Part shown: in pieces, positions 8,968 to 17,218 of the stretch
How positions within the stretch are numbered: the first letter of the stretch is position 1
How the letters are laid out: the number at the start of each line of letters is the position of its first letter
NCBI RefSeq assembly: GCF_008802405.1
Contig: NZ_VZDO01000005.1
Span: 1-64,000, forward strand
DNA length: 64,000 nt
Origin: Plantimonas leprariae
GTDB taxonomy: Bacteria > Pseudomonadota > Alphaproteobacteria > Rhizobiales > Rhizobiaceae
Reading direction: 5' to 3'
Program-made: the position numbers and the translations under genes
The notes under the pieces: generated by a model
Seen by the model: only the letters and a program-made list of their open reading frames with translations
What the model was told of the DNA's origin: nothing
Database searches by the model: none

Positions 8968-9186
8968 TCAGGCGGCGTCGCGCGCCGGCAGCACGCCGAC
9001 CATCTCGAAGTCGTTGGCCTGGAAGACGCCCGGAAAGCGCCGGCCGGACGCCATCAGCTTCTCGGCCGCAGCGGTGATGCAGAACTCGTTCGGCGTCACG
9101 CCCGCCCGGTTGGCGGCATCGAACAGCGCCTCGCGAAAGTCGCGGTTCACCCGCGCACCGGATAGGAAAAGGTTGGCAGCAGCCAT
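8968..9186 (-). CDS. Small hypothetical phage-type protein
   Basis: The ORF encodes 72 residues from MAAANLFLSGARVNRDFREA and contains a helical repeat-like stretch (ALFDAANRAGVTPNEFCITA). I do not recognise the family. GGAG precedes the ATG by about eleven bases, and an upstream ATG at 9201 is an alternative. It forms a two-gene unit with the hydrolase. Confidence 0.55.
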   Translation of the reverse strand: MAAANLFLSGARVNRDFREALFDAANRAGVTPNEFCITAAAEKLMASGRRFPGVFQANDFEMVGVLPARDAA

Positions 9187-9252
9187 GATGTGCAACTCCA
9201 TGCCGATGGCAGGATATTTGCATCTGAGTGGCGAGGATTGAATTCCTCTCAG

Positions 9253-9270
9253 TTGATCATGTTTGATCAA
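9253..9270. promoter_or_regulatory. Palindromic operator candidate
   Basis: TTGATCA and TGATCAA flank TGTT, giving an 18-base dyad between divergent transcription units (hydrolase pair on minus, DUF2491 operon on plus). The size fits a dimeric repressor site. Confidence 0.45.
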
Positions 9271-9449
9271 TAGCCGTGCGGAAACCGTTGGCGCGCTTAC
9301 GCCGGCCCTTCCAAAGGCAGGCTAGGGTACCGCCGAACAACCTCCGAACTGATCGCGGAGGCGCTTCCGGCGTCGTAATCCCGCTGCTTTCGGAACTCGG
9401 CCGTCGCGAGCGGGTTCTAGCCGGTGCCCGGCGAGGACCGACAGAACAA

Positions 9450-11024
9450 GTGCCGACTGCTCGCTCGATCCACTCCACCATCCTGCGACTGTGTTTTGGG
9501 ACGCTGCTGGCCGCAGGGCCGTTGCTCGCGGCGTCGCTCGACGCTTCGGCCCGGTCCAGCGGCGGTTACTCCCGATCGGGCGGGTCGTCACGGACACCGT
9601 CGTTCGGCGGTGGATATCGTGGCAGTTCCGGCGGCTACCGAACACCGTCCACACGAAGCAGTGGCGGTTACAGTCGCCCGTCGTCCAGTTTCAATCGCCC
9701 GCGTTACGCACCACCCGCCTCGGCGGGCGATAGCAGCTTTTCGCGAGAACGTTCCGGCACGGCATTCGACGACTACAGGCGCCAGCAGCAGGCGACTCCG
9801 CAACCTCAATACGCGCCCCGGCCGCAGCAGCCCTACAGCCGCCGACCAACCACGCGGCCTGACTACGCCCCAAGCGGCGGTTGGTACGGCAACAATCGCG
9901 GCGGCTGGTACGGCGACCGCGGCTGGGCTCCGCCGCCCTACAACGTCGGCAACCGCAACTTCGGCATCTGGGACGGCTTGTTTCTGTGGGCGCTCCTCAG
10001 CAACCTCAATCGTCCGGGCACGGGGGAATGGTTCCACAACAACCAGAACGATCCCGGCTATCAGGAATGGCGGCGAGAAGCCGAACGGCAAGCGCAGGAC
10101 AACGCTGAGCTTCGCACCAAGCTCGACGAACTCGACCGCCAATTGAAGGAACGTGATGGGCAACCCCGGACGCCAGGCACCCTGCCGGCCGATGTGCCGC
10201 CCGAGGTCGCCGAAGCGCAGCCGACGCGTACGCCTGACATCGGGAACGCTGCCAACGATAACAGTGGTGGTACCGGGCTGCTCCTGCCGATCCTGGCGGT
10301 CGGTGTCGGTGGGGCGGCCTTCTTCGTTTGGCGTCGCGCCTCACGATCCGGAGGGTCCACAGTGCCTTCGTCCTCGACGCCCATTTCGACAGCCGGCAAC
10401 ATCCTCAAGCGGAAGATGTCCGGTGAGACCTACACGCCCTCGAAGTTCCGGGTCGGAATGACGCTGTCGCTCGATCCGACGCCTTTCGTTCTCGCCGGTT
10501 CAGCGATCAAGCTGCCGGAACTGAGCGGTCAGGTCAGCGTCACGGCCATAGGCCGCGTCATGTCCGGCAATACGCAGTTGGTGCGGCTCTACCTGCCAGA
10601 CGGCAGCAGCCTCGTGCAGCTTCACCTCGACGCCAGCGGCGATCCCGACGAATGCCGCCTGTTCGCTACGATCGACGAGGTTACGCCCGCGGATGCTGAC
10701 GAATGGGGCGCTTGGCTGGACAAGAACGAGGGCATGATCGGCTGGCCGGATTTCCAGACCAAGGATGGCAAGACCTACGATCGTGTCTGGTCGCCGAGCG
10801 AGCGTCGTGTCGAGCCGCGCAAGTTTACCGAAACGATCGAGGATCTGGCCGGCACGCGCACCGTCGAGAGCGAGGTCATGCTCTACGCCGCCGCGACGGG
10901 CGTACCGGAGCCGGGACCTGCCACCGAATACATCATGGTATCCGCGCTGCAGGACGCCGGCCGCGCCTCCGTCGAGATCCGATCGGGCATCGACATCAAT
11001 CCCGTCACCCTCCAGCTCGCGTAA
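9450..11024 (+). CDS. DUF2491 (YjfK-like) membrane protein with Gly/Ser/Tyr-rich region
   Basis: The C-terminal ~200 residues (GMTLSLDPTPFVLAGSAIKL, DGSSLVQLHLDASGDPDECR, GWPDFQTKDGKTYDRVW) are DUF2491, the YjfK family. I chose the GTG at 9450 because it gives a clean signal-like start (VPTARSIHSTILRLCFGTLL then AAGPLLAASLDASA). The frame stays open back to 9276. A Gly/Ser/Tyr/Arg-rich low-complexity part follows, then a coiled stretch and one membrane segment, GTGLLLPILAVGVGGAAFFV. The function is unknown. Neighbours DUF350 and PspA match the yjfJKL order-set of enterobacteria and suggest envelope-stress protection. Confidence 0.8.
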   Translation: MPTARSIHSTILRLCFGTLLAAGPLLAASLDASARSSGGYSRSGGSSRTPSFGGGYRGSSGGYRTPSTRSSGGYSRPSSSFNRPRYAPPASAGDSSFSRERSGTAFDDYRRQQQATPQPQYAPRPQQPYSRRPTTRPDYAPSGGWYGNNRGGWYGDRGWAPPPYNVGNRNFGIWDGLFLWALLSNLNRPGTGEWFHNNQNDPGYQEWRREAERQAQDNAELRTKLDELDRQLKERDGQPRTPGTLPADVPPEVAEAQPTRTPDIGNAANDNSGGTGLLLPILAVGVGGAAFFVWRRASRSGGSTVPSSSTPISTAGNILKRKMSGETYTPSKFRVGMTLSLDPTPFVLAGSAIKLPELSGQVSVTAIGRVMSGNTQLVRLYLPDGSSLVQLHLDASGDPDECRLFATIDEVTPADADEWGAWLDKNEGMIGWPDFQTKDGKTYDRVWSPSERRVEPRKFTETIEDLAGTRTVESEVMLYAAATGVPEPGPATEYIMVSALQDAGRASVEIRSGIDINPVTLQLA

Positions 11025-11032
11025 GGAGCGTC

Positions 11033-11446
11033 ATGAACAGCATCTTCCCCGCCCTGCAGCAGGGGTTGCCGGTTCTGATCGAGCAGTTCGCGGTGACGCT
11101 GCTGCTCTTGGTGCTCGGCATCGGCGCCTACATGGCGATCACGCCGTTCCACGAATGGCGACTGGTGCGGGAAGGCAACCTCGCCGCCGGCATCGTTCTC
11201 GCCGGAACGCTGATCGCCATCGCGCTGCCGCTCGGCGAGACGCTGGCCTCCAGCACCGTGGTTCTCGACATCGTAGTCTGGGGTCTTGTCGCGCTGGTGA
11301 TCCAGATCCTGACCTTCATCGTCGCAAGCCGGTTGATCCGGGATCTGCGCGCGATGATCGAGGCAGGCAACGTCGCGGCTGCGCTCGTGTTGATCGGTAT
11401 CCAGATCGCGGTAGCGCTCATCAACGCCGGCGCGATGGCCGGTTGA
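11033..11446 (+). CDS. DUF350 (YjfL-like) inner-membrane protein
   Basis: The ORF encodes 137 residues with about four membrane segments (FAVTLLLLVLGIGAYMAI, LAAGIVLAGTLIAIALPLG, IVVWGLVALVIQILTFIVAS, AALVLIGIQIAVALINAG). Each DUF350 unit has two helices, and the repeat is visible in EGNLAAGIVLAGTLIAIALP versus AGNVAAALVLIGIQIAVALI. The start is preceded by TAAGGAG. It lies nine bases after the DUF2491 stop, so they form one operon. Confidence 0.88.
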   Translation: MNSIFPALQQGLPVLIEQFAVTLLLLVLGIGAYMAITPFHEWRLVREGNLAAGIVLAGTLIAIALPLGETLASSTVVLDIVVWGLVALVIQILTFIVASRLIRDLRAMIEAGNVAAALVLIGIQIAVALINAGAMAG

Positions 11447-11471
11447 TTCCAAACCGAACAGGAGGCGAGGC

Positions 11472-12278
11472 ATGCTCTCATTCATCCGCAACATGGTCGG
11501 CGTGAAGCGCGACCAAGCCGTGAACGGTGCGCTCGAAGCGATCGTGCGATGGGACCCGAAGTCGGCGACGGAGGCGGAACTGCGCACGATGGAGGAGCAT
11601 CTCGACACGCTCGGCCGGCAAGTCGCCGAGGCACGCGTGGCGTTCGACAAGGAGAAGCGCGAGGCGGACGCGATCCAGCGACTGTCGCAGCAGCGCATGG
11701 CCGCGGCCGAAACGCTGCAAAGCCGGATGGATGCCGAAACCGATCCGGCGAAGAAGGGCGAGGTGGAGAGAAGCCTGTCGACGCTGGTCGGCATGCTGGA
11801 GGAGATGGCGCCTGAAATCGAACGTGAGAAGCAGGACGAGACGGATGCCGGCGAGTTCCTTCGATCTCTGGAAGAGGCCTACAATCAGGCGGGCCAGAAG
11901 CTGAAGGGCGCGCGCGACGCGCTGACGAGGGCGCAACGCGACATGGGCCGCGCCGAGCAGCAGCGCGAGATGGCCGAGCGTCGGGCGGAAGCCGCGCGGC
12001 AGGCAGCCGGCCTCTCCGGTGCGACGAGCGGCTTGTCGGTCGCGTTGAAGGCCATGCAGGACAACGCGGCGCGAGATCTGGCGAATGCTGAGGCTGCCAA
12101 TGCGAAGGCGAAGCTTCTGGCGCCGACGCGGCCCGAGCAGGACGACCCGAACATCGCCGCCGCGATGGATCAGGCGCAGGGCAAGCTCGCTGCGCCGACG
12201 AACCTCAATGACCGTCTGGCGGCTTTGCGCCAGAAGCAGATCGGTGGCAGCTCTGTGAAGCAGATCGGTTCATCCTGA
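11472..12278 (+). CDS. PspA/IM30-family coiled-coil protein (YjfJ-like)
   Basis: The ORF encodes 268 mostly helical residues: MLSFIRNMVGVKRDQAVNGA, heptad-rich helices with many Glu/Arg/Ala through residue 200, and a flexible tail rich in Leu and Gln. This is the PspA fold, which oligomerises on damaged inner membrane and preserves proton motive force. CAGGAGGCGAGG precedes the ATG. It is the third gene of the DUF2491-DUF350-PspA operon. Its presence on an island suggests cargo that protects the envelope, perhaps during element transfer or lysis-protein expression. Confidence 0.85.
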   Translation: MLSFIRNMVGVKRDQAVNGALEAIVRWDPKSATEAELRTMEEHLDTLGRQVAEARVAFDKEKREADAIQRLSQQRMAAAETLQSRMDAETDPAKKGEVERSLSTLVGMLEEMAPEIEREKQDETDAGEFLRSLEEAYNQAGQKLKGARDALTRAQRDMGRAEQQREMAERRAEAARQAAGLSGATSGLSVALKAMQDNAARDLANAEAANAKAKLLAPTRPEQDDPNIAAAMDQAQGKLAAPTNLNDRLAALRQKQIGGSSVKQIGSS

Positions 12279-12581
12279 CAACAAGGACGGCTGCGAAGGA
12301 AACGACATGCCGAGGAGCAACAAGTAGCGTTGCACCTCGGCTGCCTCCCAATCGCCGACGCGCAGCTTGTTCAAGGCTCCAAGATCGCCGTGTCGGACCA
12401 TCTCCAGCGCCATCATGTTTATTTCGTGCGGTGCGCCAGGGCAGGACTGCCGGCTGATACCGTGCTGCTTGATCCAACGGCGGATGGTCACCTCCGAACG
12501 TTTGGCGTGAACAGCTGCAAATGGGATCGTCTTCCATTCGCCGGGCGCGACGAGAACGCGATGAGTGGCAACGCCGCTCAT
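12270..12581 (-). CDS. Small helix-turn-helix phage-type protein
   Basis: The ORF encodes 103 residues. The segment WKTIPFAAVHAKRSEVTIRRW then IKQHGISRQSCPGAP looks like a helix-turn-helix followed by a recognition helix. AAGGGGATTGGAC gives a good ribosome binding site before the ATG at 12581. The 3' end overlaps the PspA gene end on the other strand by nine bases. It lies beside the iteron-like repeats and could bind them, but that is inference. Confidence 0.65.
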   Translation of the reverse strand: MSGVATHRVLVAPGEWKTIPFAAVHAKRSEVTIRRWIKQHGISRQSCPGAPHEINMMALEMVRHGDLGALNKLRVGDWEAAEVQRYLLLLGMSFPSQPSLLSG

Positions 12582-12631
12582 GTCCAATCCCCTTTTGGAA
12601 GGCGGTCTTCTGCTTCGCTCAGCCGAACCCC

Positions 12632-12814
12632 CGCTAGGAACGCTAGTATCGCTAGGAAGCCTTACGGCGCAGGGCTTTGCATTCCTAGCGGCGTCGCTAG
12701 GAACGGGGCTATCGCTAGGAATGGCGCTAGGAAAGCGGAGAAGCTGAAATCGCGTGTTCGCAGGGGTTTCACGCATCGTCGGCCTCGTTCCTAGCGATAC
12801 TAGCGTTCCTAGGG
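12632..12814. repeat. Iteron-like CGCTAGGAA array with 27-base inverted repeat
   Basis: Exact CGCTAGGAA copies start at 12632, 12650, 12695, 12713 and 12725. Exact inverted copies (TTCCTAGCG) are at 12682-12690 and 12788-12796. Variants CGCTAGTAT (12641-12649), ATACTAGCG (12797-12805) and TTCCTAGGG (12806-12814) complete two triplets, 12632-12658 and 12788-12814. The triplets are inverted repeats of each other at 26 of 27 positions. The right triplet lies within the coding tail of the ATPase winged helix. Spaced nonamers beside a replication-type ATPase resemble replication iterons. Confidence 0.85.
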
Positions 12815-12933
12815 GTGGTGTAGACGCCACGCAACGGACGCTCCACTTCGCCTGCCTGATGCATCTTCGTCAGCAGGAAACTGACGTTCTTCTCCTTCAT
12901 GCCCGTGGCTGCCACGATGTAGCGATCAGGGCG
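12769..12933 (-). pseudogene. C-terminal winged-helix fragment of an island ATPase
   Basis: The frame reads RYIVAATGMKEKNVSFLLTK then MHQAGEVERPLRGVYTTP and stops at 12769. This pattern (ATGMK-NVSxLLxKMxxAGEVxRxxRGxY) is the winged helix that ends RepA-like ATPases of alphaproteobacterial islands. It begins abruptly at 12933, where the sequence switches to a plus-strand virion gene. It is a candidate tail for the truncated ATPase at 6746. Confidence 0.7.
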
Positions 12934-13328
12934 TCAGCGACAACCTCGCCGACTACGGCAATCGGACGGTGAGCGGTCTGCCGTTCGGCAACTTCTTCAC
13001 CAGCTCGGACTACCAGCAGGCCGATCAGGCGGGACGCGAGTTCCTGGCCTCGGTGCTGCGCAAGGACTCCGGCGCGGCGATCACCGACCAGGAGATGGCG
13101 ATCTACGGCAAGACGTACCTGCCGCAGCCCGGTGATGGCGCGGAGGTGCTGCAGCAGAAGCGCGCGGCTCGGCGGCAAGCTCTCAGCGCGATCGAAACGG
13201 GTCTCGGTCCCGCCCGCACCATGCTTCCGGGCCGGGGCGGTGCGTCGCAGCCGGGTCCGGCGGACGCGCCGCAGGCGCAGACCGGCACGGTGCCGAGCAA
13301 CCTCAAGGGCAAGTACGGGCTGCGCTGA
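12930..13328 (+). pseudogene. C-terminal part of a phage virion protein
   Basis: The frame is open from 12930 with no natural start. It reads DLPLGN-like SGLPFGNFFTSSDYQQADQA, then REFLASVLRKDSGAAITDQE and YGKTYLPQPGDGAEVLQQKR. This Q-A-REF--VLRK-SGAAI-----Y---YLPQPGD pattern is common in C-termini of podophage structural proteins. The N-terminal part is missing at the junction with the ATPase tail. The TGA overlaps the next ATG, so the original operon order with the following gene is kept. A shortened product could start at the GTG at 12969. Confidence 0.7.
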
Positions 13329-16300
13329 TGAGCAATCTCGATCTCACCCGCATCAAGTCGAACGTCTACCGGATGGCGGCGCAGAACGCGCCGGAAGCCG
13401 ACATCGACGCGTACCTCGCCGAGGAAGGCACGACGGCCGACGCAGTGAAGGCCTATGCGCCGAACCTCTCCGGCCAGCAGCTAGAGGCCATCATGCGCGG
13501 CCGGGAGAACGTCGCCAACGGCCGGAAGCCCGAAGGCCACGCCGAGGGCAAGTTCGGTGGCGCGGCGATGAACGCCACGGCCGGCGCCAACGAGGCGCTG
13601 TACGGGGTGCTCGGGGCTCCGGTCGACGCGACGCGCGGGCTGATGAACCTCGGCATCCGCGCCACCAACGCCGTGACAGGTGGGAACGCCCCCGAGCTTC
13701 CCGACACCAGCTTCCTCGGCTCGCGCAACATCGCGGAAACGCTTGGCGGCATCGATCCCCGGCTGGATCCGGCAAACACCGTGGCGCAAACGGAAGGCGA
13801 TCGGGTCGCTCGCGGTGCTGGTGCGGGTGCGGCCGGTGCGATCGTGCCGGAACTGGCGGCGCGCACCCTCATCGAGAAGGGCATCGTCAACGCCTCGCCG
13901 CAGGCCATGCGGCTGGCGGAGGGCGCGTTTGGTCGCTCGGCGACGGGCGGACAGGCAGTCGCCAACGCCGTGATCGGTGCGGCCGGCGGCGCGGGCGGCA
14001 CGGCTGCGGCCGACGCGGCGCCGGAGCCGTTGAAACCACTGGCCGGTCTGCTCGGCGGCATGGCGGCGGGTGCCGGCAGCGCGGGCCTCCTCGGCGTGCC
14101 GATGATCGTCAAGGAAGGTGTTCGGCACATCGGCCGGTACGCCGAGCCGCTGACGCAGGGCGGACGCCAACGCCTCGCTGCGGATCGCCTCCGGTCGTCG
14201 GCGACGGACAGCCAAGCCCTGCGCGATAGTCTGGAGGCCGGCACGCCGGAACTGGTGCCGGGCTCGCAACCGACGACGTTCCAGGCGACGGGCGACATGG
14301 GGATCGGCGCGTTGGAGCGCGGGGCCGCCGCCCGCCAACCCGACCGCTTCATGCAGCGCCGGGCCGAACAGAACGCCGCCCAAGTCGCAGCTATCGGTGC
14401 CATCCAGCCGGACGGCGCACCGGAGACGGTGGTCTCCGCTATTCGGGGCCAGCTCGCCGACATCGACCGCGAGGCCGACGACATTGTGACGCGGGCTCGG
14501 GATGGCGCACGGGCGAGTGCGGATCGCCTTGGCGCGGGGCAGACGCCCGACGCGGCCGGCGCCAGCCTGCGGACCTCGCTGGAGGCGGCGCGGGCGACGG
14601 TGAAGCAGCGGGAACGCGAGCTGTGGAACGCGGTCGACCCGGACGGCACGATGACGCTCGGCGTCGGCACGGTGAAGGGCGAGGCGGACAGCCTGCTCGG
14701 CGGCATCCCGAAGTCGGCGAAGCAGCCGGACGGCGAGGAGATGGCGATCTACGGCGTCGTCGGGCAGTACGGCGACGCCATGCCGTTGTCGGAAGTCACC
14801 GCGCTGTCCTCTCGGGTAAAGGCGGCGATGCGGGCCGAGCGTATGGCGAACGGCGAAAGCCCGGCCTATGCCCGGATGGCCAAGCTGTCCTCCGCTATCC
14901 ACGCCGACCTTGACGGCGCCGTCGCCGGCAGGGTTCAACAGGAGGCGGAAGCGGTCGCTCGCGGCGAGATGCGCGAGGAAGACACATTCGCTGCGAACTT
15001 CCGACGCGCTCAGGAAGAATGGCTTGCACAACGAGAAGCCGGATCACAGCAAGCCACCGGAACGCTTGGCGGAGAAGGTCCGTCAGGGTTTAGAGCGAAT
15101 GGCGCCGGAGGACCACGGTCCCTTTCTGGCATGGCTGGAGCAGAAGGCGAAACGGGAAGGCGACTTCCCGATGCTCCGAGCAATCCGCGACTACCGGGCG
15201 ATGACGTCGGGATCGGGTTCGACCGAGCCGCCCAAGAGCGCCTGACCGCTGCCCGTGCGGCAACGTCCGACCGTCTTTCGACCTTCGACAACCCGACGCT
15301 CCGGCCGCTGCGCCAGCGTCCGGCAACGAACGCCCCCTACGCGGTGCCGGATAGCTCGGTGCCGGCGCGGATCTTCTTCCCGCAGGCCAAATCCTTCGAC
15401 GCTATCCAGTCGTATCGCCGGGCGGTCGGCGATGGGCCGGCGCTGGACACCCTGACCGGCTACGCCGTCGACCGGGCCAGGCGGGCGGCGCTGCGCGACG
15501 ACGGCACCTTCGATCCCACCCGGCTCGCCGCCTGGCGCCGCTCCCACGCCGACGCGCTCCGGGCCTTCCCCGAACTCGACGCCGGTCTTGCCGACGCTTC
15601 CGCTGCCGCCAATACGCTCGCCCATGTCGTGCAGCGCCAGAACGCAGCACGCGACGATGCGGCCCGCGGCGTGCTCGGTCGCCTCCTCGGCCTCGACGAT
15701 CCCTCTGATGTGACGCGCACAGTCGGCGCCGTCTTCCAGCGCCAGGATGCGGCGGCGCAGATGCTGCGCCTTCGCCACGCCATTCGCGGCAGCGAGCCGG
15801 CGCAGCGTGGATTGCGGAAGGCCATCGTCGACCACATCGCCGGCCGGTTCGTCGGGAACACCGAGGCCGGCACCTCCGGCATCGGCACGGTGAAGTCGGA
15901 CGGCTTCCAGAGCTTCGTCCGGCAGAACGGCGCGGCGCTTCGAACGGCCGGCTTCTCGGACGCCGAGATCGGCACCATGCAGCGGGTCGCCGCCGACCTG
16001 CAGCGCGCCAACCGCTCGGTCGCCTCGGTGAAGCTGCCGGGCGGCTCGAACACCGTGCAGGACGCCATTCAGGCCGGCAAGCTCGGCAGCCAGCCGACGC
16101 TCCTGTCCCGCATCTTCGCCAACGTGCCCACGGCGGCCGGCGGCGCGGGCGGGTTCATGCTCGGCGGCGGTCCCATCTCGGCGGCAGTCGGCGCGGTGGG
16201 CGCGAAGACCATCGCCGATATCCGCCGCGCCGGCATCGAGAGCATCGAGGATCTGGTGGCCGATGCGTTGCTCAACCCGACCCGGGCCAAGCTGCTGCTC

Positions 16301-16435
16301 GCGACGCCCGCCCGCAAGACCGAGCGGGCGACCTGGGAACTACTCGGCCAGTACTACCGCCGGGCGGCGACGGTCGGTGCGGTGGCGGGACCGAACCAGG
16401 CTGAACCCGAACAGCGCGGGGCGGTGCCCCGATGA
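13328..16435 (+). CDS. Large phage internal virion-type protein
   Basis: The ORF encodes 1035 Ala/Gly/Arg-rich residues. A short helical N-terminus, AQNAPEADIDAYLAEEGTTA, is followed by Gly/Ala-rich hydrophobic stretches (GAGAGAAGAIVPELAARTLI; LLGGMAAGAGSAGLLGVPMI). The C-terminal half has the pattern VPARIFFPQAKSFDAIQSYR and AVGDGPALDTLTGYAVDRAR, typical of large internal or DNA-ejection proteins of podophages. A final hydrophobic part (GGAGGFMLGGGPISAAVGAV) follows. It is translationally coupled to both neighbours. Around 15010-15215 another plus frame looks equally protein-like, which is discussed as a finding. Confidence 0.75.
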   Translation: MSNLDLTRIKSNVYRMAAQNAPEADIDAYLAEEGTTADAVKAYAPNLSGQQLEAIMRGRENVANGRKPEGHAEGKFGGAAMNATAGANEALYGVLGAPVDATRGLMNLGIRATNAVTGGNAPELPDTSFLGSRNIAETLGGIDPRLDPANTVAQTEGDRVARGAGAGAAGAIVPELAARTLIEKGIVNASPQAMRLAEGAFGRSATGGQAVANAVIGAAGGAGGTAAADAAPEPLKPLAGLLGGMAAGAGSAGLLGVPMIVKEGVRHIGRYAEPLTQGGRQRLAADRLRSSATDSQALRDSLEAGTPELVPGSQPTTFQATGDMGIGALERGAAARQPDRFMQRRAEQNAAQVAAIGAIQPDGAPETVVSAIRGQLADIDREADDIVTRARDGARASADRLGAGQTPDAAGASLRTSLEAARATVKQRERELWNAVDPDGTMTLGVGTVKGEADSLLGGIPKSAKQPDGEEMAIYGVVGQYGDAMPLSEVTALSSRVKAAMRAERMANGESPAYARMAKLSSAIHADLDGAVAGRVQQEAEAVARGEMREEDTFAANFRRAQEEWLAQREAGSQQATGTLGGEGPSGFRANGAGGPRSLSGMAGAEGETGRRLPDAPSNPRLPGDDVGIGFDRAAQERLTAARAATSDRLSTFDNPTLRPLRQRPATNAPYAVPDSSVPARIFFPQAKSFDAIQSYRRAVGDGPALDTLTGYAVDRARRAALRDDGTFDPTRLAAWRRSHADALRAFPELDAGLADASAAANTLAHVVQRQNAARDDAARGVLGRLLGLDDPSDVTRTVGAVFQRQDAAAQMLRLRHAIRGSEPAQRGLRKAIVDHIAGRFVGNTEAGTSGIGTVKSDGFQSFVRQNGAALRTAGFSDAEIGTMQRVAADLQRANRSVASVKLPGGSNTVQDAIQAGKLGSQPTLLSRIFANVPTAAGGAGGFMLGGGPISAAVGAVGAKTIADIRRAGIESIEDLVADALLNPTRAKLLLATPARKTERATWELLGQYYRRAATVGAVAGPNQAEPEQRGAVPR

Positions 16436-16985
16436 GCGTCCAGACGGTACAGGACGACGTTGCGGCCTCCGTGCTCGGCGATCTGATGGGGATCTGGCTG
16501 GCGCAGCAGCCATCCACCTACACGGCCTGCCGGCGGCTGCATACGGCGCTGACGCCGCTGTCGGATGCCTGGGTCCACGCCCTTGCCGGAGCCTTAAGGA
16601 CCGACAACACGCCGGACGCCGAACCTCTGGCGCAGCACATCGACGCCTTCGTGGCGACGTTTGACGACCTCGCCGACGAGGGGCGCGAGCTGGCCGACTG
16701 CGGCATTGCCGACAACGGGCTGATGACGCTGCCGGACTGGATCGACTGGCAGTGTTTCATCGCCGACACCTACGTGAAGGATAAGGCACGCATCCGACGC
16801 GCCGCGTGTTCTCGACTGTCGTTCGGCAGGAGCACGAAGCCGAGGACGAGGCACGGGCCTTCGCCACACTCGGCCAGCATCCCGGGCCGGATGACATGAT
16901 CGTCCGCCGCGTCATCGTGCCTTGGCCGATCGCCGACCTGGTGCCGGCCGACTTCATTCCGCGAGCGACAGGACCTAGGGGCTGA
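16432..16985 (+). pseudogene. Hypothetical phage gene, probably frameshifted
   Basis: The first frame (16432-16899) starts in an ATGA overlap with the virion gene and reads ordinary protein to WQCFIADTYVKDKA, then turns into an Arg/Ser/Pro-rich tail. The third frame, open from 16785, continues as RRVFSTVVRQEHEAEDEARA, FATLGQHPGPDDMIVRRVIV and PWPIADLVPADFIPRATG to a TGA at 16983-16985, immediately before the next gene. I infer a one- or two-base indel near 16785-16800. Alternatively the second part is a separate gene from the GTG at 16806. Confidence 0.6.
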
Positions 16986-16986
16986 T

Positions 16987-17193
16987 ATGGGAACGCTGGA
17001 AAACCGCGTGGCGAAGCTCGAACAGCGCAGCGTCACCGATCTGCCGCAGTATGGTCGCGTCTTCATGTGTACCGGCCGCATGGGCCACGAGGACGAGGAC
17101 CGGGCCGAACAGCTCGCCGAGATGGGCGTGGTACAGCGGGTCGACGACCTCGTGATCCAGCTTGTCGGTTACGCGAAGCCGCCAGCCGTTTGA
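16987..17193 (+). CDS. Small hypothetical phage protein
   Basis: The ORF encodes 68 residues beginning MGTLENRVAKLEQR, a short coiled-coil start, followed by an acidic middle. It begins one base after the preceding stop and ends 26 bases before the next gene, so it is part of the same unit. I do not recognise the family. Confidence 0.6.
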   Translation: MGTLENRVAKLEQRSVTDLPQYGRVFMCTGRMGHEDEDRAEQLAEMGVVQRVDDLVIQLVGYAKPPAV

Positions 17194-17218
17194 AAAACAA
17201 TCAGAGGAAATCAGACGG

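Noticed and set aside
12632-12814. CRISPR array
   Set aside because: Repeats are nine bases, closely and irregularly spaced and in both orientations, without spacers or cas genes.
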